Positions 1 to 7,916 of a stretch of 17,339 bases of DNA are shown piece by piece. The DNA lies in assembly GCA_023432655.1 (NCBI GenBank), contig JAEYUK010000219.1, positions 1 to 17,339 of the forward strand, in the 5' to 3' direction. This stretch comes from Pseudomonadota bacterium. Its GTDB lineage: Bacteria > Bdellovibrionota > Bacteriovoracia > Bacteriovoracales > Bacteriovoracaceae. The notes under the pieces are model-generated. The model was not told the DNA's origin. It saw only the letters and a list, made by a program, of their open reading frames with translations, and made no database searches. The translations under genes were made by a program, and so were the position numbers. Each line of letters starts with the position of its first letter. The stretch's first letter is position 1.

Positions 1-2
1 AG

Positions 3-1115
3 CCGACTCTTCTTATGGGCGCAGGACCTGTTCCTATTCCTGAAGAAGTGGCCCGTGCCAACTCTCTTGTGATCTCTCACTTGGGTGAGCCGATGAACAC
101 CATCGTGAAGAAGATTCAGGAGATGGGGCAATATTTATTCCAAACGAGGTCTTCTAAGATCTTTGGGATTTCAGGACCATCCTCGTCCGCCATGGAAATG
201 GCAGTGACTTCTCTCCTCTATCCGGGAAGAAAAGTCTTAGTCCTTAATCTTGGAACATTCTCCAATCGTTTTGCCGAACTTTCCCGGGGAGTGGGAGCAG
301 AAGTGGTAGAACTTTTTCCAGCGCCAGCATCGCCATTTCGTGTCAGTGATGTGGCCGCGGCTTTAGAGAAAGATCGCTTTGATGTTCTAACTATCGTCCA
401 GGGTGAAACATCTTGTGGGATTAAAAACGTTGAGCTTGAACAGATCGTTAAACTAGCTAAAACTAAAAACGTCAGAACCATCGTTGATACAGTTTGTACT
501 CTTTCGACTATGCCATTTTTTATGGATGAATGGGAAATCGATATCGTCGTAACCGGAGGACAAAAAGGCCTTTCTTCTGTGGCCGGAGTTTCCCTTATCG
601 CTTTTTCTGAAGAAGCTTATGCTTTCGTTCAAAACCGCGAAACTCTTATGCCTCACTGGTGCCTTGATCCAAGACGCGCTAATAAATTCTGGTGTCATCA
701 TGAGTACCATTACACCGCTCCAGTAAATGGTGTGAATGCCCTTTATGAAGCCCTAAGGCTCATTAGCGAAGAGACACTTGAGAAGCGCCAGGAACGTCAT
801 GCAAACTCCTCTAAACTTCTTCAAACAAGTCTTGAAAAGATGGGACTTTCTCTTTATGCCCCGGCCGATTGCCGTCTGAATTCAGTCGTGGCGATCAATA
901 ACCCTGAAGGCATTAACACTAAAGAACTCATCACTTACATCAAAGATACCTTTAACGTGGAAATCTCAGGGGCCTTCGGTCTTAACGTGATCCGCGTGGG
1001 CCAAATGGGTGAACAGTGCCGTCCGCAAAACGTGAAGCGCGTTTTAGAGGCCATCGGAAAGGCCTACGTTCATTTTGGAGTTAAGCTAGATCTTCAAGTC
1101 TTAGAATCACTATAA
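3..1115 (+). CDS. Class V PLP aminotransferase (alanine-glyoxylate/serine-pyruvate type), 5' partial
   Basis: Pyridoxal-phosphate aminotransferase of the class V fold, most like alanine-glyoxylate/serine-pyruvate enzymes, which move an amino group between small amino acids and 2-oxo acids in the cytosol. The frame is already open at the left edge and reads PTLL just before the first Met at 15; family members carry a similar lead-in before the glycine-rich MGAGPVPIP segment. The true start is therefore probably outside the window. Counting from that Met: GPSSSAM (54-60) is the cofactor-phosphate loop, VDTV holds the expected pyridine-N aspartate (D158), and TGGQKGL gives the Schiff-base lysine (K184). 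NVIRVGQMGE near residue 325 matches the C-terminal substrate-arginine motif. No frame damage is seen. Exact substrate is not readable; phosphoserine aminotransferase and cysteine desulfurase are less likely from the motif context. The following gene is 118 bp away with its own ribosome site. Confidence 0.88.
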   Translation, partial: PTLLMGAGPVPIPEEVARANSLVISHLGEPMNTIVKKIQEMGQYLFQTRSSKIFGISGPSSSAMEMAVTSLLYPGRKVLVLNLGTFSNRFAELSRGVGAEVVELFPAPASPFRVSDVAAALEKDRFDVLTIVQGETSCGIKNVELEQIVKLAKTKNVRTIVDTVCTLSTMPFFMDEWEIDIVVTGGQKGLSSVAGVSLIAFSEEAYAFVQNRETLMPHWCLDPRRANKFWCHHEYHYTAPVNGVNALYEALRLISEETLEKRQERHANSSKLLQTSLEKMGLSLYAPADCRLNSVVAINNPEGINTKELITYIKDTFNVEISGAFGLNVIRVGQMGEQCRPQNVKRVLEAIGKAYVHFGVKLDLQVLESL

Positions 1116-1128
1116 ATCGTTAATACTT

Positions 1129-1181
1129 AAGGGGAGAGACGTTAGTTATACAGAGTGTGTAATTAATTCTCTCCTCCCCTT
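1129..1181. other. Imperfect hairpin between the aminotransferase and the secreted protein gene
   Basis: AAGGGGAGAGA at 1129-1139 can pair with TCTCTCCTCCCCTT at 1168-1181, with a 3-nt bulge and a loop of 28 nt. It lies 13 bp after the aminotransferase stop. No T tract follows on the plus strand, so it may be a weak terminator, a 3'-end stabiliser or a leader structure of the next gene. Function is undetermined. Confidence 0.3.
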
Positions 1182-1233
1182 GGGCCATAAATTTTGTGAT
1201 AAATTCTCCTCATATACTACCAGGAGAACTCGC

Positions 1234-1869
1234 ATGAATTTTAAATCACTGGCCATTTCCGCATTAGCACTTATCTCTGTCCAGTCCCAGGCGGCACTTA
1301 TTAGTCCCATATATAAATACATCCTCACTAATGGCAAAGTGGTAGAGCTCATGGGCGAAAACCAATCAAAAGGTACTGCCTACTATTACGACTATGCTTT
1401 AAGTAAACGAGTAGAAGTAAAACTTGAAGATGCTTCCAGAGAAACGAAGAAAAGAATTAATGGAGTGAAGGCCGGTGAATTTGTGGCGGCCACTACAGAT
1501 CAAGGCGAAACCATCTGTACCACATATAATGTTTTCGAAAATGGCATGGCCTACCTTGGCTGCAGAACCGGCAAGAAAGTTTCTCACAATGGTCCAACTC
1601 GTCATCAAGTTGGTGGTTATACTGCTAAGACTGAAAATCTTCTTGCTGAACTAGATGAAGTTGATGGATTCAAAAAAGGTGAAACCGCTGAACTTCTTAA
1701 ACAAGTGGACAATATGAAAGTTGGGAAGAAAGTTAAGGTCAAAGCGATCTTTAGCAATGGTTTAGTTTTAGTTGAAAGTGCTAACCCGCTAGCTAAACTT
1801 GATACCAGTTCTACTCTTCTTAAAACAAATGTCATTGTTGTTTCAACTCGTGACCTTGCTAAACTTTAA
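1234..1869 (+). CDS. Secreted protein of unknown function
   Basis: I do not recognise this 211-residue protein. The start at 1234 is chosen because AGGAGA (1222-1227) lies 6 nt upstream and translation from there begins with a clean Sec signal peptide (MNFKSL, hydrophobic core ALALISV, likely cleavage near SQA-A at residue 20-21). A frame extension back to a TTG at 1180 would add a charged, unlikely N-terminus. The mature part is rich in Lys, Val and Gly with alternating hydrophobic residues, suggesting beta structure. It holds two cysteines (in ETICTT and YLGCRT) that could form a periplasmic disulfide. No catalytic motif is visible. It is probably monocistronic: the aminotransferase ends 118 bp upstream and the next gene is convergent. 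Likely location is periplasm or cell surface. Confidence 0.75.
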   Translation: MNFKSLAISALALISVQSQAALISPIYKYILTNGKVVELMGENQSKGTAYYYDYALSKRVEVKLEDASRETKKRINGVKAGEFVAATTDQGETICTTYNVFENGMAYLGCRTGKKVSHNGPTRHQVGGYTAKTENLLAELDEVDGFKKGETAELLKQVDNMKVGKKVKVKAIFSNGLVLVESANPLAKLDTSSTLLKTNVIVVSTRDLAKL

Positions 1870-1880
1870 TTAACAAAATC

Positions 1881-2786
1881 TCAGGGTGAATGCTGATAAA
1901 AAAGATTCACCCTGCATTCTCTTAACGGATCATAGCGCTTATCTGAATTCATCCTCTCAGCAATCTTTCTTAAGTTTATTTGAAATCCATAAAACTCGCG
2001 GTGATAGCTCCAGAACAAGAGATGAGCTTCTTTAAGTGTTTGAAGATCAGCTCCGGTCATTAAACCGAGATCCAGATCTTTGCCTTTAACGTAAATGTAT
2101 CTTGGTGCCACTTCCCGATAGGCTTTATCTTGAATGGCAAAAATTTCCAAGAACTCGTCCAGTGAAGCCCCTTCGCTGAGTTTTTTCTTAAGAACTGGTG
2201 ACAGGTAACACTTATTCGTGTTGGGGTTCCAACCGTTCCACATAAAAAGATCCATCATATCCATACTGATGGCATCGATGAGTTCTGTTCGGTAATAGGA
2301 AAAGTGTTCGTGAAAAACAACCAGAGGATTTGATCCCTTAAAGTACTTCCGATAAAGAGGTTTAAGACGTGTTTCATAGAACTGATTGAGAGTTAAATCA
2401 ATAAGAGTCTTTTCATTTTCTATAAAGACATCAACTTCTGCGTGACCTAGTTCATGAAAGATAGTCGACACCTGAGGGAAACCAGCGAGGTTGTTTCCCA
2501 TGATCTTCCTGGGGTCCAGAACTTGGTATTTTCCCCCATTTTTTATCAGCAAATTTTCAGCGAGAGAAATCGTGTTGGTCTTATCATTATAAGTGGCAGT
2601 AGCGTCGGGGCTAAAGATTTGTCCAAGTTTAGAGAATTTAGTCACTCGGATGTGGCGTTCAAGCTCCACTCCTCGTTCTGAACGGTCAAGATAAATAATA
2701 TCTTTGAGTCCATCATAGAATGTCTTCAAAGAAGAGGCATTAACAGAAAAAGCAAAGAAAAGAGATAACCAAGTTAGATTTTTCAT
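1881..2786 (-). CDS. Secreted putative zinc metallopeptidase (HELGH motif)
   Basis: A 301-residue exported protein with a short Sec signal (MKNLTWLSLFFAFSVNASS). The sequence IFHELGHAEVDVF places a zincin-type HExxH at residues 111-115: two histidine zinc ligands and the catalytic glutamate. A later stretch, YYRTELIDAISMDMM (about 164-178), could supply the third, acidic ligand as in gluzincins (E168), but that is inference. Two cysteines (in NKCYLS and RECRVN) could form a disulfide. I cannot assign a named peptidase family; the rest of the chain is rich in aromatic and charged residues without repeats. The start is set by the signal peptide. Its ribosome site is weak (GAAAGAG about 10 nt upstream). 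The gene stands alone between a convergent gene and a 157-bp gap containing a long palindrome. Substrate is unknown; for a predatory or scavenging bacterium a cell-wall or protein target would make sense, but nothing in the sequence shows it. Confidence 0.72.
   Translation of the reverse strand: MKNLTWLSLFFAFSVNASSLKTFYDGLKDIIYLDRSERGVELERHIRVTKFSKLGQIFSPDATATYNDKTNTISLAENLLIKNGGKYQVLDPRKIMGNNLAGFPQVSTIFHELGHAEVDVFIENEKTLIDLTLNQFYETRLKPLYRKYFKGSNPLVVFHEHFSYYRTELIDAISMDMMDLFMWNGWNPNTNKCYLSPVLKKKLSEGASLDEFLEIFAIQDKAYREVAPRYIYVKGKDLDLGLMTGADLQTLKEAHLLFWSYHREFYGFQINLRKIAERMNSDKRYDPLRECRVNLFYQHSP
1882..1914 (-). terminator. Putative terminator of the HELGH peptidase gene
   Basis: A perfect 10-bp inverted repeat, CAGGGTGAAT (1882-1891) and ATTCACCCTG (1905-1914), with a 13-nt loop lies between the two convergent genes and overlaps the last codons and stop of the minus-strand gene. 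On the minus strand it is followed by the T-rich stretch GATTTTGTTAATT. On the plus strand no T tract follows, so termination of the plus-strand gene here is less certain. Confidence 0.5.
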
Positions 2787-2802
2787 CCATCAATTAGCTC
2801 TT

Positions 2803-2834
2803 TCACGTAAGCATAAGACAAGACCAATACGTGA
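2803..2834. promoter_or_regulatory. Inverted repeat upstream of the HELGH peptidase gene
   Basis: TCACGTA at 2803-2809 and TACGTGA at 2828-2834 form a 7-bp inverted repeat with an 18-nt spacer, 17-48 bp upstream of the minus-strand start at 2786. The position would suit a regulator site or a leader hairpin. No convincing promoter pair could be placed around it. Confidence 0.2.
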
Positions 2835-2884
2835 GATGTAAGGGAATATTACTTTATCGTAGCCAAAGGTGGTCTGACACAGGT

Positions 2885-2924
2885 CTAATCCTCGAATGAA
2901 TATTCATTCGAGGATTAGTTTTTT
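2885..2924 (+). terminator. 34-bp perfect palindrome followed by T6 on the plus strand
   Basis: Positions 2885-2918 are a perfect palindrome (arms 2885-2901 and 2902-2918, centre GAATATTC) and are followed on the plus strand by six T residues (2919-2924). As RNA this gives a long stem with a minimal loop plus a U tract, the classic shape of a rho-independent terminator. The U tract serves plus-strand RNA, although both neighbouring genes are on the minus strand; on that strand the hairpin is followed by ACCTGTGTCAG without a T run. It probably marks the 3' end of the efflux operon and may also stop antisense or small-RNA transcription. Confidence 0.6.
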
Positions 2925-2943
2925 CAAGATTCTGTCTTAAACT

Positions 2944-3159
2944 CTATTTATCTTTCCTATGCTCTTCGCCTTCACAATCACAATTGACTTCAGGTTTGCC
3001 GCACTCATGACAAATTTCGGCCTTCTTCTTCCTATCTTTCTTATCATCTTTTAAAATATTTTGGACATCATTGTGATCTTTTGACTTTCGCGTTGAATGG
3101 ACATCATTGGCGTAAACGGATGTTAACGAAAGAGTAAGAATGACAAAAAGATACTTCAT
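2944..3159 (-). CDS. Small secreted Cys-rich protein at the end of the metal efflux operon
   Basis: A 71-residue protein with a Sec signal peptide (MKYLFVILTLSLTSVYA, likely cleaved after YA at 17). The mature part is very hydrophilic and Lys/Asp-rich, ending in a cysteine cluster C50-x2-C53-x6-C60-x-C62 with His at 51 and 67. That pattern suits binding of a soft or transition metal in the periplasm. Its ATG (3157-3159) overlaps the stop of the RND pump gene (3156-3158) as ATGA, so the two are probably translationally coupled. I do not recognise a family. A periplasmic metal buffer or donor for the pump is inferred from the cysteines and operon position; a structural or redox role is also possible. 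Confidence 0.72.
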   Translation of the reverse strand: MKYLFVILTLSLTSVYANDVHSTRKSKDHNDVQNILKDDKKDRKKKAEICHECGKPEVNCDCEGEEHRKDK

Positions 3160-6100
3160 ACTGTTATTCCTTTTTGGTTAATTTTTGATTCGATTAAATA
3201 ATATATCGTAGGTAAGACAATTAATGTAAGTAATGTAGAGGCAACAATACCGCCAATAATCACAACCGCTACAGGCTTTTGAACTTCAGCACCAGTACTG
3301 CTGGAAAATGCCATCGGAATAAATCCTAAGACATCGGTCATCGCGGTCATTAAGACCGGGCGTAATCTGAGGCCTGCACCTTTAATGATCGCTTCTTTAC
3401 CTCGTATACCTGCATTCTGAAGCTCATTGAAGAAATTTACCAAGACGACCCCGTTAAGAACACAAATCCCACAAAGAGCGATAAACCCTACTCCAGCGGA
3501 CAACGTAAAGGGTTGACCAGAGAGAGTAAGAGAAATTAATCCTCCAACTAGAGCAAGGGGTACCGTACAAGCAACCAGAGCCGTTTGCCATATCTTACCA
3601 AACGCTGCATGGATCATGAGAAGAATAAGAAAGAGCGTTAGAGGCCCAAGAACATAAAGTCTTTCTTTTGCTTCTTTGAGGTTTTTAAAATTTCCGCCCC
3701 ATTCAAGAAAAATTCCTTCCGGAAGCTTAAGTTCTTTTTCAATTTTATCTTTAGCTTCATTTACGAAGGCTTCGGTATCCTTTCCTCTTGGATTGATAAG
3801 AACGGCAATCCTTCGTTTTGCCTGTTCTCTTGAAAAGGAACTGTAATTATCCTTAAAGCGAATTTTAGCAACTTCTTTTAAAGGGATCGTTTTATTACCT
3901 GCGATCGTAACAGGAATAAGAGAGATTTCTTCCAAGTCTTCACGGTAGTTATCATTTAAACGAACTACGATGTCGAACTTCTTCTGCCCTTCGAAAAACT
4001 TTCCTACTTCCTGTCCACCCAGTCCAATCCCTACAGCTTCCAGAATCTCGGCACTAGAAATGCCATAAATCTTAATCTTATCTTGAAGTGGCACAATTTC
4101 CAGAACAGATTGTTTGCCCTTGGCTTCTACTTCCACATCGCCCGAACCTTGAATCGTTTTAAGCAGAACTTCTATTTTTTCGGCAGTCTCTGTCGCCACT
4201 TCCATGTTATCGCCAAAGACTTTCACTGATACGTCAGCACGAGTACCCTCCATAAGTTCATTAAAACGAAGCTGTATAGGTTGGCTTACAAGGAGTCTCT
4301 GTCCCGGAACCTCTTCTTCCAGATTCTTAACAATCTCATCGATGATCTGTGCTTTTGACCGCTCACTTTTACCCATATCAAGCATCACGTATGAGTCAGA
4401 GATATTCGGTCCCATTGGGTCGAGTGCAATGTCCGCTGTTCCAATCCTGGAAAATACATGACCCACCTCTGGAGTTCGCAACATCACTTCCATGGACTTT
4501 TTATCTAATTCAACTGAATGAGTAATCCCCGTAGTTACTGGTCTAATGAATTGAACTGCGATTGAACCTTCGTCTAGTCGGGGCAAGAACTCTCCGCCCA
4601 TGCGAGAATAAAGGAATGCTCCTCCGAGCAGAAAAGCTATCATCCCAAGAATGATGACCCTGCTACGACTAAGGGCCTTTTCTAATACTGGAAGATAAGT
4701 TTGGTGCAAGGCCCTCATAATCCAAGGCTCTTTATCTTCAGTATTCCTTCCCAAAATTAGCATGCACATTGATGGAACAAATGTGAAAGATAGTATCAAT
4801 GATCCTAAAATAGCGATAATAAAGGTGGAGGCCATAGGGATAAACATCTTCCCTTCAACTCCGACGAAAGCAAAAACCGGCAAAAAGGACATGGCCACTA
4901 TGATTTCGCCAAACCCTGCAGATTTTCTAATTTGTAGAGTGGCATCCAAAATAGTGTTTCTTTTTTCTTCGAGTGTTAGAGCTCTTCCTAGTTCTTTTTT
5001 CTTTTCGCTGAGAAGTCTTAAACAATTATCGAGAACTATTGCGGCACCGTCAGTAATAACACCAAAGTCTAATGCCCCCAGACTCATAAGGTTCCCACTG
5101 ATACCGAGTTTTTTCATTACAATAAAGCTAAACAGCAAAGAAAGAGGAATAACAATAGCGGTGATGAGGGCGGCCCTTACGTTTCCAACCAGTAAGAGAA
5201 GGACTATGATTACAAGGACCGCCCCTGCTATAATATTCTCATTTACTGTTTTAATCGTTTCATCAACTAATTCAGAACGATCATAGACTGTCCTGATCTG
5301 AATTCCCGTCGGTAGTGTTTTCGAAATCTCTAACACTTTTTCATGCACAAACGCTGCAACTTCTCGGGAATTTGCACCAGATAACATCAGAACAGTTCCT
5401 AGGACTACTTCATTACCATCGAGGAGTGCCGCACCAGTACGCTTGGCCTCGCCTATTTTAACCTGTCCCACATCCTTCACCCGAAGAACGTTGAGATTCT
5501 CTAAGGTTTTAATCGGAATATTTTCGATGTCATCGATCGACTCAAATAATCCCTTGGCCACCACCAGGAACTGGTCGCCAGTTTGCTCGATGTAACTACC
5601 ACCAACATTCCTATTTACCTTCTCAATGGAAGCTGCAATATCGGCCCAGTCCAGACCATAGGAGGACATTTTCCGGGGATCAGGTAAAATGAGATACTGC
5701 TTTTCATACCCACCAATGGTATTAACTTCGGCAACCCCCTGAACTGTTAAAAGTCGAGGTTTGACGTACCACTCCTGAAGAGCACGTAGTTCAGAAAGCT
5801 GCGCTTTTCTTTGTTCACCTGAGGCAGTCTCTTCAAAATCTATTACGAAGTGATAGATTTCTCCCAGACCGGTAGTAACAGGTGACATGATCGGATTTGC
5901 ACCAAAAGGTAATTCTCCTCTCAGAGATTGCAGTCTTTCAGAAACAAGTTGTCTACTTAGATAAATATCTGTGCCGTCGACAAAACTGACAGTAACCTGA
6001 GAAAGGGAAAAACGAGTTATCGACCGTACTTGATCAACACCTGGAATACCGTTTAAAGACATCTCGATGGGTAGTGTTACCAATCTTTCAATTTCTTCAG

Positions 6101-6272
6101 GTCCAAGCCCTTCAACTTTTGTATTAACCTGCACCTGTACATTGGTAATGTCAGGTACGGCATCAATCGCCAAACCTTTGAATGCATAAACCCCAAAGAC
6201 AACCAAGCATAGGGTAAGGATCAGAATCTGAAAGGGATGGTAAAGACAATAACTGACAATTTTTTTAATCAT
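3156..6272 (-). CDS. czcA: Heavy-metal efflux RND pump, CzcA/CusA family
   Basis: Inner-membrane resistance-nodulation-division transporter of the heavy-metal branch, 1038 residues, normal length for the family. It exchanges protons for metal ions and pushes them through a tripartite channel. The first membrane segment is at about 12-33, followed by a periplasmic porter domain. A second membrane cluster begins near 347, a second porter domain follows (GEFLPRLDEGSIAVQF and TADIALDPMGPNISDSYV regions), and the last helices are near the C-terminus. The proton-relay segment reads ALDFGVITDGAAIVLDN: D402 and D408 are present as in CzcA, whereas the usual E415 is aspartate. DPMGPN and the absence of an obvious methionine triad favour divalent cations (Zn/Co/Cd/Ni) over Cu/Ag, but I would not fix the substrate. 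It lies 11 bp after the adaptor-like gene and overlaps the next small gene by 4 bp. The symbol denotes the family, not proven specificity. Confidence 0.93.
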   Translation of the reverse strand: MIKKIVSYCLYHPFQILILTLCLVVFGVYAFKGLAIDAVPDITNVQVQVNTKVEGLGPEEIERLVTLPIEMSLNGIPGVDQVRSITRFSLSQVTVSFVDGTDIYLSRQLVSERLQSLRGELPFGANPIMSPVTTGLGEIYHFVIDFEETASGEQRKAQLSELRALQEWYVKPRLLTVQGVAEVNTIGGYEKQYLILPDPRKMSSYGLDWADIAASIEKVNRNVGGSYIEQTGDQFLVVAKGLFESIDDIENIPIKTLENLNVLRVKDVGQVKIGEAKRTGAALLDGNEVVLGTVLMLSGANSREVAAFVHEKVLEISKTLPTGIQIRTVYDRSELVDETIKTVNENIIAGAVLVIIVLLLLVGNVRAALITAIVIPLSLLFSFIVMKKLGISGNLMSLGALDFGVITDGAAIVLDNCLRLLSEKKKELGRALTLEEKRNTILDATLQIRKSAGFGEIIVAMSFLPVFAFVGVEGKMFIPMASTFIIAILGSLILSFTFVPSMCMLILGRNTEDKEPWIMRALHQTYLPVLEKALSRSRVIILGMIAFLLGGAFLYSRMGGEFLPRLDEGSIAVQFIRPVTTGITHSVELDKKSMEVMLRTPEVGHVFSRIGTADIALDPMGPNISDSYVMLDMGKSERSKAQIIDEIVKNLEEEVPGQRLLVSQPIQLRFNELMEGTRADVSVKVFGDNMEVATETAEKIEVLLKTIQGSGDVEVEAKGKQSVLEIVPLQDKIKIYGISSAEILEAVGIGLGGQEVGKFFEGQKKFDIVVRLNDNYREDLEEISLIPVTIAGNKTIPLKEVAKIRFKDNYSSFSREQAKRRIAVLINPRGKDTEAFVNEAKDKIEKELKLPEGIFLEWGGNFKNLKEAKERLYVLGPLTLFLILLMIHAAFGKIWQTALVACTVPLALVGGLISLTLSGQPFTLSAGVGFIALCGICVLNGVVLVNFFNELQNAGIRGKEAIIKGAGLRLRPVLMTAMTDVLGFIPMAFSSSTGAEVQKPVAVVIIGGIVASTLLTLIVLPTIYYLIESKINQKGITV

Positions 6273-6283
6273 ATATTATTATC

Positions 6284-6670
6284 CTAATGGGCACAGCTAT
6301 CAACAGTGCTTGAATTTAAGTCAGCTTCGGTAAGGCGGAGAAAATGAACTCCTTCGATGGCCACTTCATCCATGGGTTCTAGATCCTCCGAAGAAATTAA
6401 AACCGAAGCTCCCTCAGTCTTCATCACGTTTACGATGACGAAGGTAATATCTTCTTCAATTTTCCGATAGACACCTTGGGTAAATTTAATTTTCACCAAA
6501 GAGCTCGAAGGAATTAACCAAGGGCCATGGTCCTTTAACTTATGAAACTTAATACCCATCGTACGTAGTGATTTTGGAGAAAGCTTGAAAGAACCATCTT
6601 CATTCTTCTCTCCTGCGGCGAAAGCTGTGTTTAAGAAAAGTAAAATGACAGCAATTAAAGTGGATTTCAT
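6284..6670 (-). CDS. Truncated adaptor-like (membrane fusion protein C-terminal) periplasmic protein
   Basis: A 128-residue secreted protein (signal peptide MKSTLIAVILLFLNTAFA) sitting exactly where CzcB-type adaptors lie, between the outer-membrane channel and the RND pump. Residues about 51-115 resemble only the C-terminal part of such adaptors: WLIPSSSLVKI, then GVYRKIEEDITFVIVNV, KTEGASVLISSEDLEPMDEVAIEG and VHFLRLTEADL follow the barrel-end/membrane-proximal pattern (VPxSALV, GVYV, VEVLSGLKPGDxVVxxG). The lipoyl/barrel-sandwich and alpha-hairpin domains of a usual 350-450-residue adaptor are absent. The protein ends in SCAH, a possible metal ligand group. It has an intact start overlapping the channel gene by 4 bp (ATGA), so it looks like a designed short protein and not a decayed one. 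Its job could be a minimal adaptor, a metal chaperone to the pump, or a partner of an adaptor encoded elsewhere. Confidence 0.75.
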   Translation of the reverse strand: MKSTLIAVILLFLNTAFAAGEKNEDGSFKLSPKSLRTMGIKFHKLKDHGPWLIPSSSLVKIKFTQGVYRKIEEDITFVIVNVMKTEGASVLISSEDLEPMDEVAIEGVHFLRLTEADLNSSTVDSCAH

Positions 6671-7875
6671 AAATGGACCTCGTTAAGTGTTCCACTGAGA
6701 CGATAATATTCAATTGAGAGCCTTAAGATTTTTTCCTCAAGCTCTAATTTGGAAGAAATAACATCGCGCCAGATTCTGTGGGATTCAAGGAATGAAGTGG
6801 GACTTATTAATCCTTGCGAGTAAAGCTTTTCAATTCGTTCGTGAGTTTTAAAGAGTTCTTTCTTAGATGGCAATTTTTTCAAGGTAGATTTCAACCCTTT
6901 GATTCGCACATCGAGAGACTCTTTCTGGAGATCTTCTTTACGTTTTAGTAAATTAAACTGAGTTTTAGTGTTTAAAAGATTGACTGAAGCTAGAGCCTTC
7001 CCCTCTTTATTCGTTTGCCAAGCAGGGATTGGAATCGAAACAGAAACTCCATATAACTTTTCAGAAATTCTTTCCACTTTATCTTCCATAAACATTGGTC
7101 CGATTGTGATTCCTTCCCAAGGTGCAGCTTTTTGAAAGTTCAATTCTTCCTGAGCGATTTTAGTCTCAAGACCGATTCTCTGAAGGTTCAAAGATAGATA
7201 ATTGCTATTACGGTTGATCGCTAAAGGGTGATGGTGATCCTTCATCACTCGGAGAACTTCTTCTTTAATGTAACCACCATTTAAGAAGAAAAAGAGAAGA
7301 ATCTCTTCTTCCTGATCCTCCTCAAGAGTTATTTTATTATTCACTTCAGCTTGTTGAAGCCGAAAATTTAAAAGGGAAGCCTCTTGTTCAGGAGTTAAAG
7401 CGGGACGCTTTTTAAGGGCCATTATAACTTCAGATAATGACTGCGACACCTCTCTATTCACTTCCAAAGTTTCATTCAAATGTATTAAATGATGAATATT
7501 CAGCAGCACTTCTTCGATAATTTGTTCTTTGGTAATCCTTAACTCGTTCTTTTTGCTTTCATAAATTAAAGAACCCTTGTTACGTAGGGAATCTCTTTTC
7601 CCGCCTAAATCAAGCTCTTGGGATAAAATGATTTGGGTCTGACGGGTATCATTTCCATGAACGGTCTGAACTTCCAAAATGGGATTAGGTCTTTGGCCGA
7701 GTGCCTTATCAAGATTGCTGGTTGCCTTAACTTCTAAATCCTTTAATAGGACAAGTTGATGTCTCTCCTTCATGCATTCTAGAATGTCATTAAGTGATTG
7801 AGGCGCTGGACATGCCTCTTGAGCATACCCAGTAATTGATGCTAATAGCACCAATACAGAAAATATTAGTTTCAT
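6667..7875 (-). CDS. czcC: Outer-membrane efflux protein, CzcC/TolC family
   Basis: Outer-membrane channel of the efflux complex, 402 residues, usual length for CzcC-like proteins. A Sec signal (MKLIFSVLVLLASITGYA) is followed by long amphipathic, coiled-coil-prone helices typical of the TolC periplasmic tunnel. Family landmarks are QRPNPILEVQ (about 56-65), then SQELDLGGKRDSLRNK, the usual ELGGKR-like turn, and a second repeat with VSVSIPIPAWQTNKEG. No frame damage is seen. Its stop overlaps the start of the short adaptor-like gene by 4 bp, implying coupled translation. It begins 41 bp after the Cys/His-rich protein. A weak AGAG lies about 7 nt before the ATG. The role is export of metal ions across the outer membrane with the RND pump; the symbol is by family resemblance. 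Confidence 0.88.
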   Translation of the reverse strand: MKLIFSVLVLLASITGYAQEACPAPQSLNDILECMKERHQLVLLKDLEVKATSNLDKALGQRPNPILEVQTVHGNDTRQTQIILSQELDLGGKRDSLRNKGSLIYESKKNELRITKEQIIEEVLLNIHHLIHLNETLEVNREVSQSLSEVIMALKKRPALTPEQEASLLNFRLQQAEVNNKITLEEDQEEEILLFFFLNGGYIKEEVLRVMKDHHHPLAINRNSNYLSLNLQRIGLETKIAQEELNFQKAAPWEGITIGPMFMEDKVERISEKLYGVSVSIPIPAWQTNKEGKALASVNLLNTKTQFNLLKRKEDLQKESLDVRIKGLKSTLKKLPSKKELFKTHERIEKLYSQGLISPTSFLESHRIWRDVISSKLELEEKILRLSIEYYRLSGTLNEVHL

Positions 7876-7916
7876 AAAAACTCTAAATTAAATGTTAATG
7901 AGTATAAAAGACGAAA

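Noticed and set aside
4762..5286. 174-codon plus-strand open frame within the RND pump gene
   Set aside because: It is antisense to a clear full-length CzcA-family gene, is low in complexity (Ile/Ser/Lys-rich, reverse image of membrane helices) and shows no ribosome site or family motif.
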